Shown: piece by piece, positions 23,418 through 29,490 of the stretch | Layout: each line of letters begins with the position of its first letter | Numbering within the stretch: the stretch's first letter is position 1 | From: a virus | IMG/VR virus record: IMGVR_UViG_3300032213_002590 | Location: 1-29,490 of that record | DNA length: 29,490 nucleotides | Direction: 5' to 3' (one strand) | Made by a program: the position numbers and the translations under genes | Notes under the pieces: generated by a model | Databases searched by the model: none | Told to the model about the DNA's origin: nothing | The model's input: only the letters and a program-made list of their open reading frames with translations

Positions 23418-23822
23418 ATGTTTGATGATTGCCAAACGATAGAGCAGATTGAGCGTCGTAAGCGATCGCTCGTCACAGAGCTACATCCCGATGCTGGAGG
23501 CTCCAATGAGCGTTTCCTGGCAATGATGGAGGCGTATGACCGTGCCATAGAGCGCGTCAAGAACCCAGTCAAAAACGAGCCACAAGAGACTTTTCAGGCT
23601 CAACCTAACCCTATGCCCCAGTATGGGCATCAAATGCCACCGCAGGCGTTCTATCAGCCTAGCTTAGAGGATAAAATGAACAATCTCTTCACCTTCATTC
23701 AGCAAGGTGCAGAGATTGTTGCAAAGGCAGCCGTTGTCTACACGACTGTTATGGATCAGCTCGACGCTATCAAGGTTGAAAAGCGTAAGAAAGCGCGTAA
23801 GTCAAAGAAGCGGATTACTTAA
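23418..23822 (+). CDS. mini J-domain (DnaJ-like) protein
   Basis: A 134-aa protein. Residues about 7-46 resemble a short J-domain: helix II (EQIERRKRSLVTEL), the HPD tripeptide (23-25) in HPDAGGSNERF, then helix III (LAMMEAYDRAIER). A Pro/Gln-rich linker (55-80), an amphipathic helix and a Lys/Arg-rich tail (KRKKARKSKKR) follow. J-domains stimulate the ATPase of host DnaK through HPD, so the phage may recruit the chaperone for replication or assembly. Its 3' end overlaps the convergent gene by 8 bp. Confidence 0.85.
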   Translation: MFDDCQTIEQIERRKRSLVTELHPDAGGSNERFLAMMEAYDRAIERVKNPVKNEPQETFQAQPNPMPQYGHQMPPQAFYQPSLEDKMNNLFTFIQQGAEIVAKAAVVYTTVMDQLDAIKVEKRKKARKSKKRIT

Positions 23823-24078
23823 AGAGGTCATAATACCTGTACCCCATAGCCTTAAAATGAGTTTTTGCAGCTTCCAATTTTCCTTTGGCTATTCCTTTCG
23901 CTTGGACTGCTTTCTTATTTCGCCAATCAGCGTGATGCGTTACATACGCAATGTCGACTAGTGCCTGTATCAACTCAAGAATCAACTTTTCTTGGGTCTT
24001 GCTGTATGACTCTGCCGCATCTAATCGCTGCATTAGGTAGATGTCCCTATTTGACTGCATTTCTGGTGATCCCATCAT
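23815..24078 (-). CDS. hypothetical helical protein, 87 aa
   Basis: The last gene of the leftward regulatory cassette: 87 aa, mostly helical, basic at the C-terminus (KLEAAKTHFKAMGYRYYDLFK). It starts in an ATGA overlap with the upstream gene. Its MMGSPE start is strikingly like the MMGIPE start of that gene, with the DNA also similar. No family was recognised. Confidence 0.65.
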   Translation of the reverse strand: MMGSPEMQSNRDIYLMQRLDAAESYSKTQEKLILELIQALVDIAYVTHHADWRNKKAVQAKGIAKGKLEAAKTHFKAMGYRYYDLFK

Positions 24079-24332
24079 TGCTTAGGCTCCTGGGTAAGTA
24101 ATTCGTTGTATCGCTTTTCTAAATCGTTGTACTTCTTTTGCAACTCGATTCTAAGCTCTCTCAACCGTTGGCAACGCTCGAATTCACATTCGTACTCATC
24201 CCATGCCTCTTTTACATCTTCCTCAAGACCTTTGATTTTTACGTGAGCCAACAGTAAACGACGATTCAGCTTTTTGTTTTCCTCAATTAGCTTAACGTCA
24301 GGTATCACGTGCCATTCTGGTATGCCCATCAT
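24075..24332 (-). CDS. small coiled-coil protein, 85 aa
   Basis: I set the start at the ATG ending at 24332 (MMGIPEWHVIPDV), since it overlaps the upstream stop as ATGA and has GGAGG upstream inside that gene; an earlier ATG at 24353 would lie inside the ribosome-site region. Residues about 15-80 are a continuous charged coiled coil (ENKKLNRRLLLAHVKIKGLEED, shortened here). Function unknown. Confidence 0.65.
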   Translation of the reverse strand: MMGIPEWHVIPDVKLIEENKKLNRRLLLAHVKIKGLEEDVKEAWDEYECEFERCQRLRELRIELQKKYNDLEKRYNELLTQEPKQ

Positions 24333-24502
24333 ACTACATCCTCCAAAACGCATTCTTCATATAGATCGCAAAATTTTTGCGCTAGTTCACGGCATTTAGG
24401 ATTGCTGGTTTGTATTGCTGGAGGAATGCACATATCTAATTTCTTATCGAGGATATAGATATAGTCTTGTTCCTCAAGTAGCGTAAATCGTTTCTTAATC
24501 AT
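24329..24502 (-). CDS. short hypothetical protein, 57 aa
   Basis: A 57-aa frame (MIKKRFTLLEEQDYIYILDK ... EECVLEDVV) that exactly fills the gap between two genes, with ATGA overlaps at both ends (24499-24502 and 24329-24332). That coupling is the best evidence that it is real. It contains a Cys-Pro-Pro stretch (DMCIPPAI) and two more cysteines; no family was recognised. Confidence 0.65.
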   Translation of the reverse strand: MIKKRFTLLEEQDYIYILDKKLDMCIPPAIQTSNPKCRELAQKFCDLYEECVLEDVV

Positions 24503-24801
24503 CGCGCAAGCTCCTCAGTAAATTGATGATCGTTAAGCCCTGGCACGTGTGCTAAGGGCTTTTTTGTTTTATGGTCGAGGTAAAGGTTCCTCAGCATACG
24601 AAACCACTTCGTTCCCAGTGCCTGCTCATACTTCTTTGCGTAGAGGATCTTACAAGGCTTTTCTCCCATTTCAACCTTGCGTAAGTAATGCCTAGTTGTG
24701 CCAAGCATTTTTGCTGCGCTTGTGAGACTAACTCCGTACTTCATCCTGATGAAACGTAGCTCATCTCCTTCTACGGGTGTTGTATCGTCCATTTTGCTCA
24801 T
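24499..24801 (-). CDS. XRE/Cro-like helix-turn-helix repressor candidate
   Basis: A 100-aa protein with a helix-turn-helix pattern at about residues 15-45: LRFIRMKYGVSLTSAAKMLG then TTRHYLRKVEMGEKP, typical of the XRE/Cro family or a CII/antitoxin-like relative. It heads a four-gene leftward operon whose genes are all coupled by ATGA overlaps. A 17-bp palindrome (24867-24883) overlaps a candidate promoter upstream, as expected for autoregulation. It may control the early/late switch; lysogeny is not supported since no integrase was found. Confidence 0.75.
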   Translation of the reverse strand: MSKMDDTTPVEGDELRFIRMKYGVSLTSAAKMLGTTRHYLRKVEMGEKPCKILYAKKYEQALGTKWFRMLRNLYLDHKTKKPLAHVPGLNDHQFTEELAR

Positions 24802-24855
24802 GTGATGCCCATTAGGTTACCAAAAACAACCAGTTAAAAGCCAACAAACAGCCAC

Positions 24856-24884
24856 AAAATAGCCACTGCAATACACCATTGCAA
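24856..24884 (-). promoter_or_regulatory. candidate promoter and operator for the HTH operon
   Basis: On the minus strand TTGCAA (24884-24879) and TATTTT (24861-24856) are 17 bp apart, each a 4/6 match to sigma-70 boxes. A perfect inverted repeat TGCAAT-5-ATTGCA (24867-24883) covers the spacer and most of the -35 box, a good place for a repressor dimer. The rest of the 150-bp gap (24802-24951) has no gene. Confidence 0.4.
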
Positions 24885-24951
24885 GCTCTATTTTATGGTT
24901 TTTGCGTTTTTTATGCCTCGAAACTAAAGGACTTACGTCAATTCGTGGTCG

Positions 24952-26676
24952 CTAAAACACGTCTTCAGGGCTATTTTCGTCGCGTAAACCGATTCCGTAG
25001 AGAAAAGCCTGCTTCCCTCTCACCCATTGTCCTGATTCAGAGACGTAACGACATTGCTCATACTCTTTTTTGCATCCGAATCGAGCGATTACCTCACGAG
25101 AAAGTTGATGCGCTGAACGAATGTTGTAGGTATCAGATTCCCAAAGTCTACCTCCCCATTCATCCATCCATTTCTTGTACTCTTTCCAGAGTTCACCAAG
25201 TCTGATCTTTTGCGTATCACTGACTACGATCTTCTCAGAAATAAAGACCTCAAGCAAGTTTGCAGTACCTGCCCATATAGATAGAGCCTTATCTCCACGT
25301 TCAACTCTTGTAAAAGATCCTTGGTTGCGTAACCTCCTAAGACCATCTACTGCTTTGTTGAAGTGACCAGGCAATTCAGCGAGCATTTTTTTCTCTACTG
25401 TTGGATCAGGCTTCTGAATTCTGTACTCGAAGGGCAGCCAAACGATACGCCTGGTAATAGGTTTCAGTGCTTCATGGCTTGAAATCAATGGAGCGCGATT
25501 CATACACAGTATCAATTTGGCTGTATTCTCAAATTGTACGTGATCACCAAACTTGACGTTGGTCGAAAGAGCATCACCCCCGGTGAATTGCTTGAGCAAG
25601 TCAATATTGTCCATACGAACGGCTGCATCTCCACAAAGAGCCATGCGTTTACCTATCACACTGTATAGGTAAAAGTCTTTGCCTAAATCGCGTACTTGAA
25701 ATCCTGTCTTAGTTAAGCTATGACCTACTAGTTCATGCAGCAGCCGTTGCACCGTTGACTTACCGTTAGCTCCATCACCAACAAGCCAAAACATCTTGTT
25801 TATGAAGTAAGGAGCTTGCAAACAAAAGCCTGCCATCTCCCAAAAGCAGTCAATCCAAGCGTTATCACCCAAAGCATACTGATTCAGGATCTCATCAGTA
25901 TAGGGACACTGCGCTTGTGCATTATAGTCATACGATAAACTGTATGTACAGTAATGCTCAGAGTCCTGATTGACCGCTTTGTATAGGTCAAGGTCGTATG
26001 CTGTATTACGAAGGTTGATCAAATGATGTCGAGAGTTGAAAATGTCTGCTCGTACTTCGCACATTGTAGCGACCAATCCAACAATAGCTCCAGCCATCGA
26101 GTCGGTAGCTGTATCACCTATGATACCTACAACGATCTTCTTTACTGTTAGGGTAGTGATTTTCTCCCAGTAGCCAGTCGAATCATTGTATTGATAAAAT
26201 TGTTTGCGTACTCCTAGATCCACGCAAGCCAGTTTTACCTCCTCAAGCACACAATCTGCCGTTGCAGTGTGTATCAGTTTGTTGCCATGCTCTGTTTGCT
26301 TCCAGATACGATCGCTATACTTAGAGGAAAGAGTTGAAAAATCAACTGCTTTGCGTATGCGATCATACGTGTTAGTTCTCTTGACCCCATCATTGAGGGC
26401 ATCATTAAAAGCAGCATGAAATCTCGATCGTATCTCTTGCTCAAGTTCATCATTGTTATTCGACCTACTAATTGCAAATCCGTCAACGATAGGCAATAAC
26501 CTATCTCGTACTTGCAATTCTTGCGCTTCGTTTTCTGCTATGAGACGACCAGCAAACCGTGCATACTCCTCAGTGATCTGATAAGCAGAATCAATAGGTG
26601 CATCATGATCCAAAAGTCTAAGAGCAGACATCAGCCTATTCGCCAGGTCGTTTAGCTGTATGCCATGTTCCGTCAT
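24952..26676 (-). CDS. D5/P4-type SF3 replicative helicase
   Basis: A 574-aa protein. The D5-type helicase domain (about 155-430) has Walker A GDGANGKST (300-308) in the WLVGDGANGKST context, the B motif ALCGDAAV (346-353), sensor-1 strand LILCMNRAP with N393, and Arg residues in TRRIVWLPF (409-410). The C-terminal 90 residues look like a winged-helix DNA-binding region. The first 150 residues show no primase motifs, so it is probably helicase only, or has a diverged primase. It would unwind the origin, which lies 0.7-1 kb away at the head of the same leftward unit. Confidence 0.92.
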   Translation of the reverse strand: MTEHGIQLNDLANRLMSALRLLDHDAPIDSAYQITEEYARFAGRLIAENEAQELQVRDRLLPIVDGFAISRSNNNDELEQEIRSRFHAAFNDALNDGVKRTNTYDRIRKAVDFSTLSSKYSDRIWKQTEHGNKLIHTATADCVLEEVKLACVDLGVRKQFYQYNDSTGYWEKITTLTVKKIVVGIIGDTATDSMAGAIVGLVATMCEVRADIFNSRHHLINLRNTAYDLDLYKAVNQDSEHYCTYSLSYDYNAQAQCPYTDEILNQYALGDNAWIDCFWEMAGFCLQAPYFINKMFWLVGDGANGKSTVQRLLHELVGHSLTKTGFQVRDLGKDFYLYSVIGKRMALCGDAAVRMDNIDLLKQFTGGDALSTNVKFGDHVQFENTAKLILCMNRAPLISSHEALKPITRRIVWLPFEYRIQKPDPTVEKKMLAELPGHFNKAVDGLRRLRNQGSFTRVERGDKALSIWAGTANLLEVFISEKIVVSDTQKIRLGELWKEYKKWMDEWGGRLWESDTYNIRSAHQLSREVIARFGCKKEYEQCRYVSESGQWVRGKQAFLYGIGLRDENSPEDVF

Positions 26677-26685
26677 TTTAGTGCC

Positions 26686-27159
26686 TTATTTGCTAGTGCG
26701 TTGCGTTAGGTGTTGGTATGTGATCATCATTGTTGAGAGACGCTGAAACATATTCTCCATCGTTTGCAGCCAGGCGATGTTGTTTACTGCTATGCGATAC
26801 TCAGGAAGGTGTGTCGCTGCGTTGATTTCCATCTGCTGTTTGATTGAACTGTACTGAACTAGAGCATGGGAGGCCATTCGAGCAAACTGAGGATCGACCA
26901 ACAGCGGGAATTTTTCGGCGATTTGCTCCTCATACGTTGTTGGTCTCGTGCCAATCGAAATCAGTTCATTCTTAGTGTCACGTAGAATCGTAATAGCACG
27001 ACCGATCATTTCATACTCATCAGCCATTCTCTTTACGTCGATGCCCTCTTGCGCCGTGATAACGCTTAAAGGTGCGACGTGATTAGCGGTTAAAACCCAT
27101 TGCATCATATCGTGCGTCATTGCGGTGCATTGATTTAATACCTCAAGCTCTTTGTTCAT
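26686..27159 (-). CDS. hypothetical helical protein between HTH gene and helicase, 157 aa
   Basis: The true start is the ATG ending at 27159 (MNKELEVLNQCTAM), in an ATGA overlap with the upstream gene; a longer frame open to 27441 lies inside that gene out of frame. All-helical, no membrane segment, no Cys cluster. Operon position beside the helicase suggests a replication accessory such as a loader or origin-binding partner; no motif proves this. Confidence 0.75.
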   Translation of the reverse strand: MNKELEVLNQCTAMTHDMMQWVLTANHVAPLSVITAQEGIDVKRMADEYEMIGRAITILRDTKNELISIGTRPTTYEEQIAEKFPLLVDPQFARMASHALVQYSSIKQQMEINAATHLPEYRIAVNNIAWLQTMENMFQRLSTMMITYQHLTQRTSK

Positions 27160-27359
27160 GGCTTCTCCAACGTGATTTGTGTGTGCGCTTGTATTGCGTT
27201 GCGTAGTTCTTTTTGCTGTTGAGGAGTCAGCTTTGATTTTTCTGGCTCGCCATACGTCACCCAAGATCGAACGGTGTGAATGTTTATACCAGTTTGTCGG
27301 GCAATACTTGATAATGCCCCTCGAAAGAGCTTGACTCGCAAGCCATTTGCGTATGCCAT
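27156..27359 (-). CDS. small helix-turn-helix DNA-binding protein
   Basis: A 67-aa protein from the ATG ending at 27359 (80 aa if TTG 27398 is used). It contains LSSIARQTGINIHTVRSWVTYG, shown here in two parts: LSSIARQTG and INIHTVRSWV, a helix-turn-helix with the recognition helix around HTVRSWV. The C-terminus is charged and helical. It is the first gene of the leftward replication operon and faces the iteron region, so it may bind the origin or the palindrome at 27397-27409. Confidence 0.7.
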   Translation of the reverse strand: MAYANGLRVKLFRGALSSIARQTGINIHTVRSWVTYGEPEKSKLTPQQQKELRNAIQAHTQITLEKP

Positions 27360-27396
27360 AGTAGGCTTTCGTGAATGTGAATGATAGAGGGGTCGC

Positions 27397-27409
27397 AATT
27401 ACGGTAATT
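27397..27409. promoter_or_regulatory. 13-bp palindrome upstream of the leftward operon
   Basis: AATTAC-G-GTAATT is a perfect palindrome, 37 bp upstream of the ATG at 27359. Its right part continues as GGTAATTGAT, which recurs at 27778-27787 before the rightward promoter. Probably an operator read by one of the phage DNA-binding proteins. Confidence 0.45.
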
Positions 27410-27480
27410 GATTTGATAGATGGAAGCCCTTTTTTCCACAAGGACTATCAACTTTTGTATAGCAGCGTGTACGCTCAAGG

Positions 27481-27718
27481 TGCGGAAACCCTATTTGACG
27501 GGGTTTCCAGGACATTGTGCGAGTGCGGAAAGAGTGCGGAAAAAAAAAGCGTTTCCGCAGCGACGTTGTAAGTCTATGGCCTGAATAGGTGTTTGTCTAT
27601 GGATTATTGCGGAAAACACGGGGGAGAATGCGGAAACCTGGCAGGCCTCGAATATCATTGTATGCTTGGTTTCCGCAGGTTTTCCGCAGGTTTTCCGCAG
27701 GTTTTCCGCAGGTTTTCC
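27481..27718. other. putative replication origin with ten iterons
   Basis: Within 230 bp there are ten copies of TGCGGAAA or its complement TTTCCGCA: five in forward orientation (27481, 27524, 27535, 27608, 27629) and five in reverse (27552, 27670, 27681, 27692, 27703). The last four are spaced exactly 11 bp, about one helical turn, as GGTTTTCCGCA repeats. It lies in the only long gene-free region, between the divergent helicase operon and the rightward early promoter, with AT-rich DNA just to the right (27731-27760). Iteron arrays of this kind bind an initiator. A transcriptional operator array is the alternative. Confidence 0.75.
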
Positions 27719-27776
27719 ATCAGTGCTAAGTCTTTATATTTCAACTACTTATCTTTTCACCAGTAGCTATGAAACA

Positions 27777-27802
27777 AGGTAATTGATGAGAAATATTTAC
27801 CT
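27777..27802. promoter_or_regulatory. inverted repeat just upstream of the rightward promoter
   Basis: AGGTAA (27777-27782) and TTACCT (27797-27802) form 6-bp arms with centres 20 bp apart, about two helical turns, ending 7 bp before the -35 box. Position suits an activator or repressor dimer site. Confidence 0.45.
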
Positions 27803-27808
27803 GGGGTA

Positions 27809-27837
27809 TTGACTATTGGGTTTTGTGGTGTTATATT
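27809..27837 (+). promoter_or_regulatory. strong sigma-70 type promoter for the rightward early operon
   Basis: TTGACT (27809-27814), a 17-bp spacer and TATATT (27832-27837): 5/6 matches to both boxes with ideal spacing, the best promoter in the window. Transcription would begin near 27844-27846, about 33 bp before the ATG at 27878. Confidence 0.8.
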
Positions 27838-27860
27838 GCATTTGTCAGTCATTCACAACA
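27831..27860 (+). repeat. 30-bp direct repeat, copy 1 (promoter/leader)
   Basis: A 30-bp sequence starting TTATATTGCATTTGTCAGTC covers the -10 box and the start of the leader. It is repeated without change at 28184-28213, each time just upstream of a gene start. Confidence 0.9.
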
Positions 27861-27877
27861 TTCTCAGGGGTTTCGGT

Positions 27878-28168
27878 ATGTGGGAAACAATGAATATCAA
27901 TAACTCGCTCACCTATCGGTGTGATGTGTTCATTCGGTACAAAATAGGCCCTAGTAATGGCCTCAGCTCAGTGACACTCTACCAAAAAAATGGACAGTTG
28001 ATCGGCCTGGAGTTAGGCTACAAAAAATCTTTTGCCATGCAAGAATTATATATCCTCACTGGCCTCGATGCAGCTGCCGATCAGTACCTAGAACAGGCAT
28101 ACCCTATTGACCAGGTTTCTAGAGTTGATTCTGACTATCTGGAGAGTCTGAAAAAAAAGTTTTGGTAA
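27878..28168 (+). CDS. early hypothetical protein, 96 aa
   Basis: The start is the ATG at 27878, with AGGGG 8 bp upstream; the frame is open to 27809 but that part is promoter and leader. The 96-aa product is mixed alpha/beta (VTLYQKNGQLIGLELGYKK) with an acidic C-terminal helix. No family was recognised. First gene after the best promoter, so probably made immediately on infection. Confidence 0.65.
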   Translation: MWETMNINNSLTYRCDVFIRYKIGPSNGLSSVTLYQKNGQLIGLELGYKKSFAMQELYILTGLDAAADQYLEQAYPIDQVSRVDSDYLESLKKKFW

Positions 28169-28190
28169 ATAGTCAATATTGGCTTATATT
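28162..28190 (+). promoter_or_regulatory. second copy of the early promoter (weaker -35)
   Basis: TATATT (28185-28190) with TTGGTA (28162-28167) 17 bp upstream. The -10 and downstream leader are in the exact 30-bp repeat; the -35 box is only a 4/6 match and lies over the stop of the preceding gene. Confidence 0.55.
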
Positions 28191-28213
28191 GCATTTGTCA
28201 GTCATTCACAACA
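28184..28213 (+). repeat. 30-bp direct repeat, copy 2 (promoter/leader)
   Basis: Identical to 27831-27860. It precedes the ATG at 28230 as copy 1 precedes the ATG at 27878, so both transcripts would share the same 5' end. Confidence 0.9.
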
Positions 28214-28229
28214 ATTCAGGATTTTGACA

Positions 28230-28697
28230 ATGGAAAACACAACACAAACATACTACCAGGTAGGGCAAACTATTCTGGTGGCTTTTCCTGCCCTTAATAA
28301 AAACAACACTTTGGAGGAGAATGATCGGCGAATAGCAGAAAACACTCATTCAGAAAAATGTAGAGTATGCCGAGTTATTGAACTCGATGCTGAAGACTAT
28401 GCCAATATTGGCAATAGCTTACTCGATGACTGTGGGCTTTGGTCAAAAATTGGGGGCAGTACCTTGTATGGTGCAGCTGAAAAAGAATTTGACAAAATGT
28501 GTGAGGATCACGGAGTACAAGAAGATCCATACAAATGGATGACTATCCCGGAACTGAGAGAATTTTTCAAGCTACACAGTGTGACAAATGTCGTAGTGGT
28601 ACTATGTGCAGGCAAAGAGCCTTTTTTTGTCAATACTGAAGGCTATGAGTATGCCAGGTATGTAGGCCGAGAATATCAGCAACAAAACAACCAATAA
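28230..28697 (+). CDS. early acidic hypothetical protein, 155 aa
   Basis: Starts at ATG 28230 after the duplicated leader; the frame is open from 28179 but that portion is promoter. Acidic, soluble, 155 aa, with a CRVCRV pair near residue 45 and hydrophobic strands (VTNVVVVLCAGKEPFFV). No family was recognised. Small acidic early proteins often act on host proteins, which is inference only. Confidence 0.7.
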   Translation: MENTTQTYYQVGQTILVAFPALNKNNTLEENDRRIAENTHSEKCRVCRVIELDAEDYANIGNSLLDDCGLWSKIGGSTLYGAAEKEFDKMCEDHGVQEDPYKWMTIPELREFFKLHSVTNVVVVLCAGKEPFFVNTEGYEYARYVGREYQQQNNQ

Positions 28698-28718
28698 ATA
28701 AAACCAAAAGGTACAACA

Positions 28719-28949
28719 ATGGACACAACACAAGAAACAGTAAGTTTCCGCGAGCTTACAATACAATTCTGTGACCTACTCGACGAAATTTGGCCAGCAG
28801 TTAAGATAGGTTCAATCGAATTCAATCCGAGTGATGTTCTGCGGAATTGTGATCCGATAGCTTTTCACTGTGAGCTAGTCGACTGGATTAGTTCGGAGGG
28901 TTATGAGGAAGTCGAGGACGATGAGTATATCCAAACAAACAACGACTAA
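28719..28949 (+). CDS. small acidic early protein (paralogue 1)
   Basis: A 76-aa strongly acidic protein (EEVEDDEYIQ) with AAAGG before the ATG. It aligns by eye along its whole core with the next gene product: FRELTIQFCDLLDE...FNPSDVLRNCDPI...LVDWISSEGYEEV against YGELIEAFEYELNN...LTPTQILKKFAPI...LDNWLEEHDYRPV. No known family; DNA mimicry or host-factor binding is possible. Confidence 0.7.
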   Translation: MDTTQETVSFRELTIQFCDLLDEIWPAVKIGSIEFNPSDVLRNCDPIAFHCELVDWISSEGYEEVEDDEYIQTNND

Positions 28950-28960
28950 AGGGTAAACAC

Positions 28961-29302
28961 ATGAAAAGCTATGACCTGGAAACCGCTGTTCCTGATGATA
29001 TTGTGACACATGACCCAGATTGCACCTGGATCAGAACTTTTCGATCATACGGGGAACTTATAGAAGCATTTGAGTATGAGCTAAACAACTCGATGGCACC
29101 TATCGAGGTATGCGAGCTTATTCTAACCCCCACACAAATTCTCAAGAAATTTGCTCCGATAGAATACGACGAGTATTTGGATAACTGGCTCGAAGAGCAT
29201 GATTATCGACCAGTTGACTCAGATAGAAAATTGTACTTTCGAGACACTCAATATCTAGATTCCTGTTATGGCTCAGTTGGATATAACGAGGGTTACGAAT
29301 AA
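28961..29302 (+). CDS. small acidic early protein (paralogue 2)
   Basis: A 113-aa acidic protein, paralogous to the preceding one but with about 20 extra residues at each end (including a Tyr-rich tail LYFRDTQYLDSCYGSVGYNE). AAGGG precedes the ATG. Last gene before the terminator at 29320. Function unknown. Confidence 0.7.
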   Translation: MKSYDLETAVPDDIVTHDPDCTWIRTFRSYGELIEAFEYELNNSMAPIEVCELILTPTQILKKFAPIEYDEYLDNWLEEHDYRPVDSDRKLYFRDTQYLDSCYGSVGYNEGYE

Positions 29303-29319
29303 GAAATAGACAGAAAACC

Positions 29320-29347
29320 AGGGGGCAAAAAATGCCCCCTATTTTTG
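29320..29347 (+). terminator. intrinsic terminator of the early operon
   Basis: AGGGGGCA (29320-29327) pairs with TGCCCCCT (29333-29340), loop AAAAA, followed by ATTTTTG. It separates the early operon from the 20-bp repeat array. Confidence 0.88.
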
Positions 29348-29357
29348 TGCCTATCAC

Positions 29358-29490
29358 AAGGGAGCCAGGAGCCTGGTAAGGGAGCCTGGAGCCTGGTAAG
29401 GGAGCCTGGAGCCTGGTAAGGGAGCCTGGAGCCTGGTAAGGGAGCCTGGAGCCTGGTAAGGGAGCCTGGAGCCTGGTAAGGGAGCCTGGA
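29358..29490. repeat. 20-bp tandem repeat array, right end
   Basis: A partial unit AAGGGAGCCAG followed from 29369 by six perfect units of the left-end repeat and the two bases GA. The last 122 bases (29369-29490) equal the first 122 bases of the window. Joining the ends by this overlap gives one in-phase array, as expected for a circular genome. Confidence 0.97.

Noticed and set aside
6909-23469. Three copies of GCGATCGC (6909, 12590, 23462), the HIP1 octamer of cyanobacteria
   Set aside because: Somewhat more than chance but far below the density of cyanobacterial genomes; not enough to name a cyanobacterial host.
24499-24801. Lysogeny module
   Set aside because: The HTH protein could be a repressor, but no integrase, recombinase or attachment site was recognised, so temperate life style is not supported.
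24802-24951. tRNA or small RNA in the gap between helicase and HTH gene
   Set aside because: No cloverleaf or T-loop-like sequence was seen; only a palindrome and a candidate promoter. No tRNA was noticed anywhere in the window.
26686-27441. 251-codon version of the gene upstream of the helicase
   Set aside because: Its first part runs out of frame through the HTH gene; the ATG ending at 27159 in an ATGA overlap is the better start.

Overview
The window looks like one essentially complete, compact bacteriophage genome (or a virus-like plasmid) of about 29.5 kb. It starts and ends inside the same 20-bp tandem repeat: the first 122 bases and the last 122 bases are identical. The simplest reading is a circular molecule (or a linear one with direct terminal repeats) cut in an array that was probably collapsed during assembly. 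No host genes are present. Gene packing is very dense, with many ATGA-type stop/start overlaps. The host cannot be named from the sequence. Several peptidoglycan-active enzymes and membrane-anchored proteins argue for a bacterium, most likely one with a Gram-negative envelope.

Layout. (1) 1-249: tandem repeats and four copies of an 8-bp repeat. (2) 250-2490: seven small rightward genes (membrane proteins, a Cys-rich protein, a ribbon-helix-helix candidate, unknowns), closed by a strong terminator at 2543-2577. (3) 2622-19298: a long rightward structural and lysis block. It holds a papain-like/transglutaminase-fold cysteine peptidase, at least seven proteins with a C-terminal membrane anchor, three consecutive small all-beta candidates for capsid proteins (8643-10578), a lytic transglycosylase, a coiled-coil protein, two CHAP amidase-like proteins, two paralogous YadA-head-repeat spike proteins and a histone-like protein. 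A terminator follows at 19314-19340. (4) 19378-23822: a giant multidomain 'polyvalent' protein (GNAT, ADP-ribosyltransferase-like, phage 'ARARD...WGGDAG' domain, RadA/RecA-like ATPase), a small Cys-domain protein and a mini J-domain protein. (5) 23815-24801 and 24952-27359, leftward: a regulatory cassette headed by a helix-turn-helix repressor candidate, then the replication cassette with a D5/SF3 helicase. (6) 27360-27877: a non-coding divergent region with ten copies of TGCGGAAA/TTTCCGCA, very likely the replication origin, and a consensus sigma-70 type promoter. (7) 27878-29302: four small rightward genes, probably early, closed by a terminator at 29320-29347.

How it may work (inference). 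No terminase, portal, tape-measure, tail-tube or HK97-type capsid gene is recognisable. Instead there are many small tail-anchored proteins and three adjacent beta-rich proteins. That combination fits a tailless, membrane-containing dsDNA phage with single-jelly-roll-type capsid proteins better than a tailed phage, and is the main novelty candidate. Structural proteins also share short motifs (RYSS and [NS]GL[GS]) that could be processing or assembly signals, with the cysteine peptidase as an obvious candidate partner. Replication would start at the iteron region and use the D5-type helicase. No primase, polymerase or integrase was recognised.
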